From Lacticaseibacillus hegangensis (GTDB taxonomy: Bacteria > Bacillota > Bacilli > Lactobacillales > Lactobacillaceae), in assembly GCF_003946465.1 (NCBI RefSeq), contig NZ_RHOL01000007.1:1-64000 (forward strand): DNA of 64,000 bases. The letters run 5' to 3'. The stretch's first letter is position 1. Every line of letters begins with the position of its first letter. The position numbers were made by a program, and so were the translations under genes. The notes beneath the pieces are model-generated. The model was not told the origin of the DNA, searched no databases, and was given only the letters and a program-made list of their open reading frames with translations. Below, piece by piece: positions 51,434 to 60,945 of the stretch.

Positions 51434-52692
51434 TAGTTGGCCTCCTGTTCGTCCAAAAAGTACACGGCTTGCAACTTCATTGCCGCGGCCGCAGCCATCA
51501 CTTCCTGTTTAGTGACAGCCGTGATGGCTGCGGCATAAGCCGCATAGCCAGGCTGGTGGGTGGGCACCAGCGCGTGAAGCAGTTCCTGGCGAGCCAAAAA
51601 CTGCGGAGAATCATAAGCAGCCTGGCGGGCATTGAGCAAGCCCTCTTTGATGTGTGCTAACAGGTCAGCCGAAAACGCACCGGCTGCCACTTTGGCCAAC
51701 TGATCTGCAATCAGCTGCTGCACTTGATCGCGGTTCACAGCATCGATACCGGTTTGCACCATGCTGAACTGGCGAAATGGCTCAAACATCGAACTGGCAT
51801 AATAAGCCAGACTCGCCTTTTCTCGCACATTGGTAAACAGCAGTGAAAGCGGCGAACCGCCGAACAATTCGTTTGCGACCACATTGGCGTAGAATTGGCG
51901 GCCGTAGAGGTCACTCGGCGTGGTGTAGGCTAAATTGAGCTTGGCCTGGTTAACGTGGGCCGAGGCGGTTTCTTGCCGCACCGGCACGTCAGGCTGGCGA
52001 TAAATCAGCGCAAAGGCGAGCTCAGGCCGTGGGGCAAAGCCTAACTGCTTAGCAAGTGGGACCACCTGCTCTTCGGTCACATCACCGAGCACCACAATTT
52101 CAATTTGGTCGTGACTTAGCATATCCTGATATACCGCCATCAGCCGCGCCTGAGTGACTGCTGTCAGCTGCCTTAGGGTCCCAAAACTCGGCGTAGCCTG
52201 CGCATCGTTGCCCTGGAAGTACAGACGCTGCGTCGCCAAACTTGCCTGCAGCTGCCGATCCTCGTCCATACTGCCCAAATAGGCCGCTAGGTTCTTTTGT
52301 TCCCGGTCGAAGACCTCGGGATCAAACTGATTGCCAACCAGTTTTGGCTCTAACAGCACCTCGTGAAGCAAGTCAAACCCCTGCGCCAACAGCGGTACCT
52401 GTGCGAGCTTGTCAGCCACCAGGTTCAAGGTGGCAGTGACGCGGTGGACTGCACCGGTTTTAGCCACACCGATTCCAAAGCTGGCCCCGAACATTGTTTC
52501 AAGCGCGGCGGATAGGTCGGACTGGGTCGGATACTTGGCGGAACTGGTTTCCAGTACAGAAGTCAGCAGCGTCCGTGCCGCAAAATCCTGCGCCCTGGCC
52601 GGCGCGATGAAATGGATCGCCACCCGGGTGGTTTTAAACTGATTCGTCGACAGGACGTTCAAAAAAACACCACTAGCTAATTGAATTCGCAT
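51433..52692 (-). CDS. ymfF: YmfF-like M16 family protein, catalytically incomplete
   Basis: 419 residues with the M16 fold but without HxxEH: the corresponding N-terminal region (RVAIHFIAPARAQDFAARTLLTSVLE) has no zinc ligands. The C-terminal R/Y-type substrate-binding part is present (FTNVREKASLAYYASSMFEPF). It is probably the non-catalytic partner of YmfH. It lies nine bases behind ftsK. Confidence 0.88.
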   Translation of the reverse strand: MRIQLASGVFLNVLSTNQFKTTRVAIHFIAPARAQDFAARTLLTSVLETSSAKYPTQSDLSAALETMFGASFGIGVAKTGAVHRVTATLNLVADKLAQVPLLAQGFDLLHEVLLEPKLVGNQFDPEVFDREQKNLAAYLGSMDEDRQLQASLATQRLYFQGNDAQATPSFGTLRQLTAVTQARLMAVYQDMLSHDQIEIVVLGDVTEEQVVPLAKQLGFAPRPELAFALIYRQPDVPVRQETASAHVNQAKLNLAYTTPSDLYGRQFYANVVANELFGGSPLSLLFTNVREKASLAYYASSMFEPFRQFSMVQTGIDAVNRDQVQQLIADQLAKVAAGAFSADLLAHIKEGLLNARQAAYDSPQFLARQELLHALVPTHQPGYAAYAAAITAVTKQEVMAAAAAMKLQAVYFLDEQEAN

Positions 52693-52701
52693 AAAAACTC
52701 C

Positions 52702-55023
52702 TTAACTCTCCCCTTTTGGCTGGTCCGGTTGGATAAAGACCTTCCGCGGCTTGCTGCCTTCGCTCGGGCCAACGACGTGGTTGGCTTCAAGGTCATCGAT
52801 CAACCGCGCAGCGCGGTTGTAGCCGATGCGAAAGCGCCGCTGCAGCAGTGACGTTGACGCGGTCTGCTGCTGAATCACAAACGCCTTCGCCTCGTCGTAC
52901 AACTCGTCTTCCGAATCCCCGGCGGCGGCCGCTTCCGGCTCGTCGCTTGGCGTCATGTCCTCAACATATTCCGGTGCCACCTGATCGGTGATCGACTGGA
53001 CCACCGCTTCAACGTCTTCTGAAGAAATGTAGGCGCCCTGAATCCGCAGCGGCTTGGCCGCGTCAATTGGGGCAAACAACATGTCCCCGCGCCCAAGCAG
53101 CTTCTCGGCCCCGTTCATGTCCAAAATCGTCCGGGAATCGACGCCAGACGAAACCGCAAAGGCGATGCGCGACGGGAAGTTGGCCTTGATCAGGCCGGTG
53201 ATCACGTCAACACTTGGCCGCTGCGTCGCGATGATCACATGGATCCCCGCCGCCCGGGCCATCTGGCCCAGACGCACCAGTGCGGTTTCGACCTCAGTTC
53301 CTGCGACCATCATCAAGTCAGACAATTCGTCCACGATCACGACAATCAGCGGCAGCGGCGGCAAATCAGGATCGTCGGCGGTCTTCGCCTTTTGATTGTA
53401 CTCGCCAATGTTGCGCACCCCGGCGGCCGCGAAGCGCTCATAGCGGTTCTCCATTTCCTTGACCACTTTATTCAAGGCCGACGGGGCCTTTTTGGCCTCG
53501 GTCACAACTGGCGTAAGCAGGTGCGGCACGCCGTCGTAAACGGACAGTTCCACCTTTTTCGGATCGATCAGCATCAAGCGGACCTGGTCCGGCTTGGTCG
53601 TCATTAGGATGCTCGTGATGATCACGTTGATCATCACCGATTTCCCTGAACCGGTTGCCCCGGCGATCAGAAGATGCGGCATCTTGGTCAGGTCGAACGT
53701 CTTGACTCGCCCGTCCACGTCCTTGCCCAGGGGAATGACCAGCGGTTTCCCCGGATGCGCCGGCGTTTTCTCCAGCACTTCTCGGAATCCGACCGTGGCC
53801 ACCTGCTGGTTGGGCACTTCAATGCCGATCAGCGACTTGCCAGGGATTGGCGCCTCAATGCGAATATCCTTCGCCGCCAGCGCCAGTGCCAGATCATCAG
53901 ACAGGTTCGTGATCTTGGACACTTTCACCCCAGTGGCCGGCTGAATCTCGTACTGAGTGATGCTCGGCCCGAGCGTCGCCTGTTTGACCGTCACGTCAAC
54001 GCCAAAAGAGCGCAAGGTCTCACTGAGTTTGACTGAGTTCTTCCGAATCTTGGCCGTCTCCGCCGATTGGTCGGTCGCCGGAATCGGCGTCAGCAGGCTC
54101 ATCGGCGGCATCACGTAATCACCGCTGGCGCCAGTGCTGGTGTCGAGGGGCTGCTCTGCATCTGAAGCCGCCTGTTTATCCTCGGCCAAAAGCTCAGTCT
54201 GGGCGGCTTCTGAGTGCGGCACGTTGATTTTAATCTCTTCCTGCCGCTGGGCCACTGGCTTGGGGAGATCTTTACCGGCCGCATGTTCAGTCTCCGCCAC
54301 AGAAGGGGCCACAGTACTTCTGACCGCTGGCTGATCGGCTGGCGTCTCCGCAGGCTTTGGGGCCTCGCGCTTCGCCGCGCGCTCCTGGTGACTTTGGTCA
54401 AACTGGTTGCGCAACCCGGCAATCGCCTCGCCGAGCTTGGCGGCAAACCAGTGACCGGCCGCAAATACCTGTGCTGGCTTGACGCCTGCCAAGGCTGCCA
54501 CCCCGATCACGATGATCAGCCAGAATAAAATCATGGCGCCGATTTCGGCTAGCAGCGGCGCGAAGAGGTTCAACAGCCCCGCACCCAGCAGGCCCCCGCC
54601 GACGCGCGACGTCGTGGCTTGCAGGGCAAAGTCGCCCTGAAGCAGCCGCCAGGTCGCCAGGAAAAAGTGGGTGTGCACGCTTTGTGCCGCCATCGCACTG
54701 CCCGACAGCACCCCTAAGGCGCCAAGGCCAATAAGGCCCCCGCCCCAGCTTAGGCGGGCGGTGGGCCGCAGCGCTTTGCCGGAGACAATCAACCAGGACC
54801 CGTACACCGCGACTATCGCTGCGCCAAGCAGATAGGCATCCCCAATCACCAACCGGAAGCAGTTGGCAAGGAAGGTCCCAATGATGCCGAGTCTAAAGAA
54901 GGCCAACGCCGCCACGACAAATAACCCGCAGCCAACCCAGTTTAAGGTGTGGTCAACTTTGCGAGTGCGGGGTTTACGTTTGGTTGTTGGTTTTCGCTTG
55001 CTGGTCGTCCGCCGCTGCGCCAT
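52702..55023 (-). CDS. ftsK: DNA translocase FtsK/SpoIIIE
   Basis: 773 residues: four membrane segments in the first 185 residues, a Pro/Glu/Ala-rich linker (about 190-310), a motor domain with Walker A GATGSGKS (about 450) and Walker B LIVVIVDELSDLM, and a C-terminal gamma winged-helix (about 700-760; TSLLQRRFRIGYNRAARLIDDLE) that reads KOPS/SRS motifs. It clears chromosome DNA from the closing septum. GGAGG precedes the ATG. It is first in ftsK-ymfF-ymfH-ymfI. Confidence 0.97.
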   Translation of the reverse strand: MAQRRTTSKRKPTTKRKPRTRKVDHTLNWVGCGLFVVAALAFFRLGIIGTFLANCFRLVIGDAYLLGAAIVAVYGSWLIVSGKALRPTARLSWGGGLIGLGALGVLSGSAMAAQSVHTHFFLATWRLLQGDFALQATTSRVGGGLLGAGLLNLFAPLLAEIGAMILFWLIIVIGVAALAGVKPAQVFAAGHWFAAKLGEAIAGLRNQFDQSHQERAAKREAPKPAETPADQPAVRSTVAPSVAETEHAAGKDLPKPVAQRQEEIKINVPHSEAAQTELLAEDKQAASDAEQPLDTSTGASGDYVMPPMSLLTPIPATDQSAETAKIRKNSVKLSETLRSFGVDVTVKQATLGPSITQYEIQPATGVKVSKITNLSDDLALALAAKDIRIEAPIPGKSLIGIEVPNQQVATVGFREVLEKTPAHPGKPLVIPLGKDVDGRVKTFDLTKMPHLLIAGATGSGKSVMINVIITSILMTTKPDQVRLMLIDPKKVELSVYDGVPHLLTPVVTEAKKAPSALNKVVKEMENRYERFAAAGVRNIGEYNQKAKTADDPDLPPLPLIVVIVDELSDLMMVAGTEVETALVRLGQMARAAGIHVIIATQRPSVDVITGLIKANFPSRIAFAVSSGVDSRTILDMNGAEKLLGRGDMLFAPIDAAKPLRIQGAYISSEDVEAVVQSITDQVAPEYVEDMTPSDEPEAAAAGDSEDELYDEAKAFVIQQQTASTSLLQRRFRIGYNRAARLIDDLEANHVVGPSEGSKPRKVFIQPDQPKGES

Positions 55024-55100
55024 GAATTGCCTCCTTCGAATCTACGCTTCATTATACACGAGGCTTTCACGAATAGAAAAAAGCATGTTAACGCCAAGCG

Positions 55101-55610
55101 CTACTTCAACTTGTCATGAGGGTATACATGGCTGCGCTCCAGGCCCGCAAAGCTTTGCTGGCGCAGTGCCTCGTAGATGACAAGCGCGGCACAGTTGGAC
55201 AGGTTCAGCGCCCGCACCTTATCAGTCATGGGAATCCGCACCGCCTTTTCCGGGTTGGCGCGCATGAACGGCTCAGGCAGACCGGTGGTCTCTTTGCCAA
55301 ACATGAAGTAGTGATCCACGCTGGTGTCGCTGTAATCAACATCGGAATAAGTCTGCTCGGCGAACTTGGAAACGAGGTACAAATACTGGGGGTCCTTTAC
55401 GGTTGCCATGAACGCCTCAAGCGAGTCATGGTAAACAATCTTGACTGACGCCCAGTAGTCAAGGCCGGCACGCTTGAGGTGCTTGTCGTCCACGGCAAAG
55501 CCCAGCGGCTTGATCAGGTCCAGCACGCTGTCGGTCGCCGCCGCCGTGCGCGCAATGTTGCCGGTGTTGGCTGGGATCAGCGGTTGATAAAGCACAATAT
55601 GATTCGTCAT
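55101..55610 (-). CDS. trmL: tRNA (cytidine(34)-2'-O)-methyltransferase
   Basis: 169-residue SPOUT methyltransferase (CspR/TrmL type), methylating the wobble base of tRNA-Leu. Visible motifs are IPANTGNIARTAAAT (motif 1), FGKETTGLP (motif 2) and IPMTDKVRALNLSNCAALVIYEAL (motif 3 and knot). ATG 55610 follows GTGGAGGTAAG. The 25-codon open extension upstream has no ribosome site. A 220-bp intergenic stretch precedes it. Confidence 0.94.
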   Translation of the reverse strand: MTNHIVLYQPLIPANTGNIARTAAATDSVLDLIKPLGFAVDDKHLKRAGLDYWASVKIVYHDSLEAFMATVKDPQYLYLVSKFAEQTYSDVDYSDTSVDHYFMFGKETTGLPEPFMRANPEKAVRIPMTDKVRALNLSNCAALVIYEALRQQSFAGLERSHVYPHDKLK

Positions 55611-55830
55611 GTCACTTACCTCCACAAAAAAACGCACCACCTCGGTGACTGCACGGCGAGACGGTACGTTAGTTAAGTTTTTCATCGCTAACTTTTATCA
55701 ATTTCCCAAAAGCAAGCCCTGATAAAAGCCAGAAATAAAAATGCTTAAGAGTAATTTAACACCGATCACCAACCGGTGCAAGGCCTCTTCAAATATTTAG
55801 CGCTTTCAAGATACTTCCCTTAGTGTTTTC
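55611..55830 (-). other. Intergenic region upstream of trmL
   Basis: 220 bp without a gene, AT-richer than its surroundings (about 55680-55800). It contains CACCG-N9-CGGTG (about 55757-55777) and, close to trmL, an imperfect GC stem followed by seven T (about 55626-55650), which could be a weak attenuator. No known riboswitch or T-box motif was identified. Confidence 0.4.
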
Positions 55831-56661
55831 TCATCTAAGCTTTGCCTCAAGCAACAGGACGTCGACATGGATGCTGGCCGGCGGCGCCGCCACCATCGCC
55901 GCCCGCTTAGCCGGGTCGGCCTGCCAGGTCAAAGGCGTCATCTTCATGACGTCTTCAAATTGGTTGGGCGAGACCGGGAAATCATAGGTCAACGGCGTTT
56001 GGGTCGCGTCTGGATACGCCGCCAGAAACCGGTCGAGTACGGCCCGGTTGCTGTATGCCGCCTTGGCAGTGCCGGCATACAGCCCCTGCCGGAGCTCGCG
56101 CAAGTAACCCGCCGCCGGAATGACCTTGAACAGCCGCCCCTCAGGCCGCAGCACACGGTCGAATTCCTGATACGCCCCTGGCGAGAATAAATCGACCACC
56201 GCCGAAAAACTGCCGGGCAGAAACGGCAGACGAGCCAGATCCGCCACGCAGAACACCGCGCTGGTCGCAAGCCGGCCGGCCAGCGCAATGGCCGGCGCTG
56301 AGATATCAAACCCCACCGCCTGCGCGCCGCTTTCGGCCAGCCTGGAAGTTGGGGTGCCTTCCCCACAGCCGACGTCAAGCACCGTGTCTCCGGCGCCCAA
56401 CTGGCTTTGAATCGCGGCCACAAACGGCGCGAAGAACCCGGCCTGAAGCACGCGCCGCCGCGCCTCGAGCATCGGTGTGTCGTACTCCGTTGCGCTGGGT
56501 TTGGCCAGAAAATTCACGGTCCCTTTTTTAGCCAAATCATAGCGGTGCCCATTTGCGCACACCAGGCTGGTCTGACTGAGCGTCAGCGCCTCACCGCAGA
56601 CCGGACAGGCAAACACACCAAGCTTTGCCATCGCCTGCGCTTTTTCTTCGATTTTTCGCAT
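55831..56661 (-). CDS. rlmA: 23S rRNA (guanine-N1)-methyltransferase RlmA
   Basis: 276 residues: an N-terminal zinc finger with CPVC and a second Cys/His pair (CANGH), and a class I methyltransferase domain with the SAM motif VLDVGCGEG (about 95-103) and DLFSPGAYQEFDRVLRPEG. RlmA(II)/TlrB-type enzymes methylate G748 of 23S rRNA in Gram-positives, which affects tylosin binding. The ATG at 56661 follows AAAGGG. It is divergent from corA. Confidence 0.9.
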   Translation of the reverse strand: MRKIEEKAQAMAKLGVFACPVCGEALTLSQTSLVCANGHRYDLAKKGTVNFLAKPSATEYDTPMLEARRRVLQAGFFAPFVAAIQSQLGAGDTVLDVGCGEGTPTSRLAESGAQAVGFDISAPAIALAGRLATSAVFCVADLARLPFLPGSFSAVVDLFSPGAYQEFDRVLRPEGRLFKVIPAAGYLRELRQGLYAGTAKAAYSNRAVLDRFLAAYPDATQTPLTYDFPVSPNQFEDVMKMTPLTWQADPAKRAAMVAAPPASIHVDVLLLEAKLR

Positions 56662-56671
56662 CACGCATCCC

Positions 56672-56700
56672 TTTCCCGCGAACTCTCACAGTTTTATAGT
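56672..56700 (+). promoter_or_regulatory. Possible corA promoter
   Basis: -10 TATAGT (56695-56700) lies 17 bp behind a poor -35 TTTCCC (56672-56677), in the 70-bp gap to the divergent rlmA. Confidence 0.4.
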
Positions 56701-56731
56701 ACACTTAAGAAAAAGGTCTGCGGAGGTCATC

Positions 56732-57679
56732 ATGCTTTCAGTCTACAAATTTGATGATACAAAAGGTGGCTTGAAGCCACAAGCCAAAATCGAACCAGGG
56801 GTCTGGATCAACGTCACCGACCCCAGCCAGGACGAGCTGACCACGCTGGAAAAGAAAACGCGGGTCCCTGAGGACTTCCTGCTTTACGGCTTAGACCCTG
56901 ACGAGGGCGCACGTTACGAATACGACGAGGACGTCGATGTGCACCTGCTGATTTTTGACATGCCCGTGGCCACCTTGGACCCGAAAAAGCGCGTCACCTA
57001 TAAAACTGTTCCGCTCGCGATCATCCTGACGCCCTCCGCCCTGATCACGATCGACACGCAGCACCAGCCGCTCTTAGCCTTGTTCGCCGAAAACAAAGTG
57101 ACCGGCTTTGACCCGCGGCGCAAAACTCAGGCCGCACTGCTGATGATGTACCGGGCCACGGCCGCGTATCTCACCTACCTGCGCGATATCAACAAGGCCC
57201 GCGAAAGCCTTGAGGCCAAGCTGCAATCCAGCCTGCGCAACGAAGAACTTTACGGGCTCATGGGCATTCAGCGCGGCTTGGTCTATTTCATGATGAGTCT
57301 GCGGACCGACCGCAACGTGCTGCAGCAATTGGAACGCACCAATCCCTTGCGATTGGACGACGACGGCGCCGACCTGCTGGACGACATCCTCATTGAAAAC
57401 CAGCAGGGCATCGAAATGGCTCAGATCTCCAATTCAATTATCAGCGAGACCACGGACACTTATTCCAATATCATCAACAACAACATGAACGGGGTCATGA
57501 AATTTCTGACGTCCTACTCGATCATCCTGACCATCCCCACGCTGGTCTTCTCCTTTTATGGGATGAATATGGATCTGCCTTGGGCCGGCATGCATATCTC
57601 ATGGATCATCACAATCATCATCTCCCTGATCATCTCGGTGCTCATCGGCTTGCAGTTCTGGAAGAACCGATATTTTTGA
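56732..57679 (+). CDS. corA: CorA-family magnesium transporter
   Basis: 315 residues: a large cytosolic N-terminal domain with a long helix (about 160-255) and two C-terminal TM segments (about 258-278 and 290-312). The pore signature is present as YGMN in VFSFYGMNMDLPW. The last residues KNRYF fit the basic end of the family. GGAGG precedes the ATG. It is monocistronic, ending in a palindromic terminator. Confidence 0.93.
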   Translation: MLSVYKFDDTKGGLKPQAKIEPGVWINVTDPSQDELTTLEKKTRVPEDFLLYGLDPDEGARYEYDEDVDVHLLIFDMPVATLDPKKRVTYKTVPLAIILTPSALITIDTQHQPLLALFAENKVTGFDPRRKTQAALLMMYRATAAYLTYLRDINKARESLEAKLQSSLRNEELYGLMGIQRGLVYFMMSLRTDRNVLQQLERTNPLRLDDDGADLLDDILIENQQGIEMAQISNSIISETTDTYSNIINNNMNGVMKFLTSYSIILTIPTLVFSFYGMNMDLPWAGMHISWIITIIISLIISVLIGLQFWKNRYF

Positions 57680-57685
57680 CAGCTG

Positions 57686-57713
57686 ACCCTCGCCGCGGCG
57701 AGGGTATTCTTTT
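57686..57713 (+). terminator. Terminator of corA
   Basis: A perfect GC-rich palindrome (ACCCTCGC/GCGAGGGT with CGCG loop) is followed by ATTCTTTT. Confidence 0.85.
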
Positions 57714-57726
57714 GCTCCTCAGCTGA

Positions 57727-57750
57727 ATTGTTCGATACGTTACGAACAAT
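57727..57750. promoter_or_regulatory. Perfect inverted repeat upstream of guaC (candidate purine operator)
   Basis: ATTGTTCG-N8-CGAACAAT is a perfect 8-bp inverted repeat centred about 70 bp upstream of the predicted guaC start site. The CGAACAAT arm matches the CGAAC-core of PurR boxes. No T-tract follows, so it is not a terminator. Confidence 0.6.
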
Positions 57751-57773
57751 AAAATGTTATTTACAGAAATAAT

Positions 57774-57802
57774 TTGACATTTCCGAACACTTACCGTATA
57801 TT
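57774..57802 (+). promoter_or_regulatory. guaC promoter
   Basis: Perfect -35 TTGACA (57774-57779), 17-bp spacer, -10 TATATT (57797-57802). The leader of about 50 nt can form GTGTG/CACAC and CGAG/CTCG stems. Confidence 0.88.
57779..57791 (+). promoter_or_regulatory. PurBox-like site in the guaC promoter spacer
   Basis: ATTTCCGAACACT matches the PurR consensus AWWWCCGAACWWT at 12 of 13 positions. It lies between -35 and -10, where binding should repress. Confidence 0.6.
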
Positions 57803-57858
57803 AGCGCGTGGTGTGGCAAAGGTCACACGAGTTCTCGAGGCGTGAAAGGACGATAAGC

Positions 57859-58836
57859 ATGGAAATTTTTGATTACGAAGACATTCAGCTGATCCCAAAC
57901 AAATGCGTGGTGCGGTCCCGCAAGGAAGTGGACACTAGCGTTGAATTGGGCGGCCACACATTCAAACTACCAGTGGTGCCGGCCAACATGCAGACCATCA
58001 TCGATGCGCCACTGGCGAAGTGGCTGGCTGCCAATGGGTACTTCTACGTCATGCACCGCTTCAACCCGGAAACGCGGGCGCAATTTGTCGCTGACATGCA
58101 CGACGCCGGCCTCTTCGCGTCGATTTCCGTCGGTGTGAAAGACGAGGAGTTTTCCTTCATCAAAGAACTCGCCGGCGCGCAGCTGGTACCTGAGTACATC
58201 ACCATTGACATCGCCCATGGCCACGCTGACATTGTGATGGACATGATCCGCCACATTAAAAAATATCTGCCGGACAGCTTCGTCATTGCCGGCAACGTCG
58301 GCACCCCACAAGGCGTCCGCGATTTGGAAAACGCCGGTGCAGACGCCACTAAAGTCGGTATCGGCCCGGGTAAGGTCTGCATCACCAAGCTCAAAACCGG
58401 CTTTGGGACCGGCGGCTGGCAACTGGCGGCCCTGCGGTGGTGCGCCAAAGCTGCGCGCAAGCCGATCATCACTGACGGTGGGATCCGCAACAACGGTGAC
58501 ATCGCCAAAAGCATTCGCTTCGGTGCCACCATGTGCATGATCGGCTCCCTGTTTGCCGGCCACAAGGAGACCCCAGGCAAGCACATCGTCAAGGACGGCA
58601 AGGAGTACCAGGAGTATTACGGCTCGGCTTCAGAGTATCAAAAAGGGGCTCACCACAACGTTGAAGGCAAGAAGATCCTCCTGCCGGTCAAAGGCTCGAT
58701 CAAGGACACTTTGATTGAAATGCAAGAAGACCTGCAGTCGGCTGTTTCTTACGCCGGCGGCCGAGACATCGGCGCCTTAAAGGCGGTTGATTACGTCATC
58801 GTCAAAAATTCCATTTTCAACGGCGACCAATATTAA
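57859..58836 (+). CDS. guaC: GMP reductase
   Basis: Converts GMP to IMP with NADPH, balancing purine pools. It has 325 residues in an IMPDH/GMPR barrel without CBS domains. The catalytic Cys is at 174 in [17 protein letters not shown]; phosphate-binding [20 protein letters not shown] is visible. The length and sequence fit the bacterial GuaC2 type. ATG 57859 follows AAAGGA. A strong promoter with purine-type operator sequences precedes it. Confidence 0.95.
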   Translation: MEIFDYEDIQLIPNKCVVRSRKEVDTSVELGGHTFKLPVVPANMQTIIDAPLAKWLAANGYFYVMHRFNPETRAQFVADMHDAGLFASISVGVKDEEFSFIKELAGAQLVPEYITIDIAHGHADIVMDMIRHIKKYLPDSFVIAGNVGTPQGVRDLENAGADATKVGIGPGKVCITKLKTGFGTGGWQLAALRWCAKAARKPIITDGGIRNNGDIAKSIRFGATMCMIGSLFAGHKETPGKHIVKDGKEYQEYYGSASEYQKGAHHNVEGKKILLPVKGSIKDTLIEMQEDLQSAVSYAGGRDIGALKAVDYVIVKNSIFNGDQY

Positions 58837-58845
58837 TCAGCTCAC

Positions 58846-58880
58846 CCAGCAGCCTGCCGGATTCGGCGGGCTGTTGCTGG
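58846..58880 (+). terminator. Hairpin behind guaC
   Basis: A GC-rich stem (58852-58859 with 58864-58871, extended by CCAGCA/TGCTGG) lies ten bases behind the stop. There is no U-tract, so termination is uncertain; it may stabilise the 3' end. Confidence 0.5.
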
Positions 58881-58902
58881 CTGCATAGCTGTATCCGTTT
58901 TC

Positions 58903-58911
58903 TGGTATAAT
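58903..58911 (+). promoter_or_regulatory. Extended -10 promoter of pgl
   Basis: TGGTATAAT, with consensus -10 TATAAT at 58906-58911. No good -35 is visible. Confidence 0.6.
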
Positions 58912-58943
58912 GACCGAGTACGCATTTACGAGGAGGCAATACA

Positions 58944-59978
58944 TTGAAAGAAACAGTTTTACTTGGTGGTTACACCAAACACGAAGGCCAAGGCGTTTAC
59001 CGGGCGACCTTCGATTCCGAAACTGGCCGGTTAAGCAAGGCTGAACCATACATCACCGGTATCGGCTCGCCCACCTACCTGGCCGTCTCCAAAGCCAACG
59101 CTGCCTACCTGGTCGACGCCGCGGACGGCAAAGGCGGGCTGGCCGCCTTTGACCTCAATCAAACGCCGCCGCAGCTGCTCAACACCGTCTTAGAGCCCGG
59201 GACTAGCCCGGCGCATGTGTCAATTGATGAAAAACGTCAGCTGGTCTTTGCGGCGAACTATCATGAAGGCCGCGTTAACGTTTATAAGATCAACGCCGAC
59301 CGCACCTTGACCCCGACTGATGTTGCCCGCCACCACGGCCACGGTCCGCTGCCCGAGCAGGACGCCAGCCACGTGCACTTTGCGGCTTTGACGCCGGACG
59401 GGCGGCTGGCTGTGATCGACCTGGGCACTGACGAGGTCTACACCTACCCGGTCGACGACGCCGGCAAGCTCGGCACCCCAGCCATTTTGAAACTGGCCCC
59501 GGGCTTTGGCCCTCGTCACCTGGTCTTCCATCATGACAAGCCGATCGCCTATCTGCTGGGCGAACTGTCCAGCCAGATCAGCGTGCTGCAATACGATCCA
59601 GCCACAGGCGGGTTCACGCAGGGGCAAACTCAAAAGACCATCCCGGCCGACTGGACCAAGCACAACGGCGCTGCCGCGATCCGCATCAGCTCAGACTCCC
59701 GATTTATCTATGCGACTAACCGCGGGTACAACAGCGTTGTCGTTTACTCAGTCTCCGAGGACGGCCTCGAGCTCACCGAAGTGCAGCAAATTTCGACGGA
59801 AGGTGATTTCCCGCGCGATGCGAACCTCGACTTGACCGAAAACTACCTGCTGGCGGTCAACCAGAACACCAGCAACGCCACCCTGTACTCACGTGACAGC
59901 GGCTCTGGCAAACTGACGGCAGTCCAAAAGGACATCGTCGCCCCGGAATCAGTCAATGTCGTGTTTCTCAAAGCTTAA
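58944..59978 (+). CDS. pgl: 6-phosphogluconolactonase, YkgB/YbhE-type beta-propeller
   Basis: 344-residue seven-bladed propeller lactonase of the oxidative pentose phosphate pathway. Typical segments are LGGYTKHEGQGVYRATFD at the start, SPAHVSIDEKRQLVFAANYHEG, GHGPLPEQDASHVHFAALTPDGR and GFGPRHLVFH. The start is TTG, since AGGAGG is correctly spaced from it and no ATG fits. It is monocistronic with its own promoter and terminator. Confidence 0.9.
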   Translation: MKETVLLGGYTKHEGQGVYRATFDSETGRLSKAEPYITGIGSPTYLAVSKANAAYLVDAADGKGGLAAFDLNQTPPQLLNTVLEPGTSPAHVSIDEKRQLVFAANYHEGRVNVYKINADRTLTPTDVARHHGHGPLPEQDASHVHFAALTPDGRLAVIDLGTDEVYTYPVDDAGKLGTPAILKLAPGFGPRHLVFHHDKPIAYLLGELSSQISVLQYDPATGGFTQGQTQKTIPADWTKHNGAAAIRISSDSRFIYATNRGYNSVVVYSVSEDGLELTEVQQISTEGDFPRDANLDLTENYLLAVNQNTSNATLYSRDSGSGKLTAVQKDIVAPESVNVVFLKA

Positions 59979-59985
59979 GTTCTTG

Positions 59986-60013
59986 CAGCGTGCCTAGAGG
60001 GTGCGCTGTTTTT
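59986..60013 (+). terminator. Terminator of pgl
   Basis: An eight-pair stem with two wobble pairs (59986-59993 with 60001-60008) is followed by five T. Confidence 0.85.
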
Positions 60014-60114
60014 ATGCAGGCAATTCAGATTTTACCGAAATTTTGCCTTTTGCGCCTAGTCATCCTTGCCGAGTCCGGTATACTTGACCCATTGGCAACT
60101 TTGAGGAGGAAATT

Positions 60115-60936
60115 ATGTTAGATATAGTCAAAGCCGTGATCATCGGTATTGTCGAAGGGCTGACCGAGTTCTTGCCGATCAGTTCGACCGGCCACATCGA
60201 CCTGGTCGATCAACTGGTCAAAATCAATCAGAGTCCGGCCTTCATGGCGATGTTTGAGTACGTGATCCAGTTCGGTGCGATCCTGGCTGTCGTGCTGCTC
60301 TACTTCACCAAGCTCAACCCGTGGGCCCCAAGCAAGTACAAACCCGAGCGCCAGGCCACCTGGACCCTGTGGTTCAAGGTGATCGTCGCGGTCCTGCCGT
60401 CCGTGATCATTGGCCTGCCGCTGAACGACTTCATGGACGCTCATTTGCACAAGCCAATCGTGGTGGCATCGATGTTGATCCTGTACGGGATCTTGTTCAT
60501 TGTCATTGAGAATTACTTCAAGGACCGCTCGCCCAAAATCACGACCCTGGCAGACATCAGCTTCCAAACCGCGCTGTTCATCGGCCTCTTCCAGGCGTTG
60601 TCCATTGTCCCTGGCACCAGCCGCTCCGGCGCGACCATTCTCGGCGCCATCATCTTGGGTACCAGTCGCTACGTCGCCACCGAGTTTTCCTTTTTCCTGG
60701 CGATTCCGACCATGGTGGGTGTGTCGATTTTAAAAATCGGCTCGTATCTTATGAAAGGCAACGTCTTCACCGGCGCGCAGTGGGCGATCCTGCTGACGGG
60801 CATGGTGGTGTCGTTCCTAGTCGCGATCGTGGCCATCAAGTGGCTGCTCAAGTTTGTTCAGACCCATGACTTCAAGCCGTTTGGCTGGTACCGCATCGCG
60901 CTCGGGCTCGTCGTTTTGTTAGTCTTATTCATCTAG
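60115..60936 (+). CDS. uppP: Undecaprenyl-diphosphate phosphatase
   Basis: Recycles the lipid carrier for peptidoglycan and gives basal bacitracin tolerance. It has 273 residues and about eight membrane segments. The catalytic signatures are [14 protein letters not shown] (about 14-27) and [10 protein letters not shown] (about 163-172). GAGGAGG precedes the ATG. cutC follows after nine bases, so the two are probably co-transcribed. Confidence 0.96.
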   Translation: MLDIVKAVIIGIVEGLTEFLPISSTGHIDLVDQLVKINQSPAFMAMFEYVIQFGAILAVVLLYFTKLNPWAPSKYKPERQATWTLWFKVIVAVLPSVIIGLPLNDFMDAHLHKPIVVASMLILYGILFIVIENYFKDRSPKITTLADISFQTALFIGLFQALSIVPGTSRSGATILGAIILGTSRYVATEFSFFLAIPTMVGVSILKIGSYLMKGNVFTGAQWAILLTGMVVSFLVAIVAIKWLLKFVQTHDFKPFGWYRIALGLVVLLVLFI

Positions 60937-60945
60937 GAGGTTCTC

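Noticed and set aside
51433-52692. ymfF as a damaged peptidase gene
   Set aside because: Loss of HxxEH is normal for the YmfF partner in the YmfF-YmfH pair; the frame is intact.
57727-57750. Inverted repeat as a LexA box
   Set aside because: The arms are GTTCG...CGAAC, the reverse order of the CGAAC-N4-GTTCG SOS consensus.
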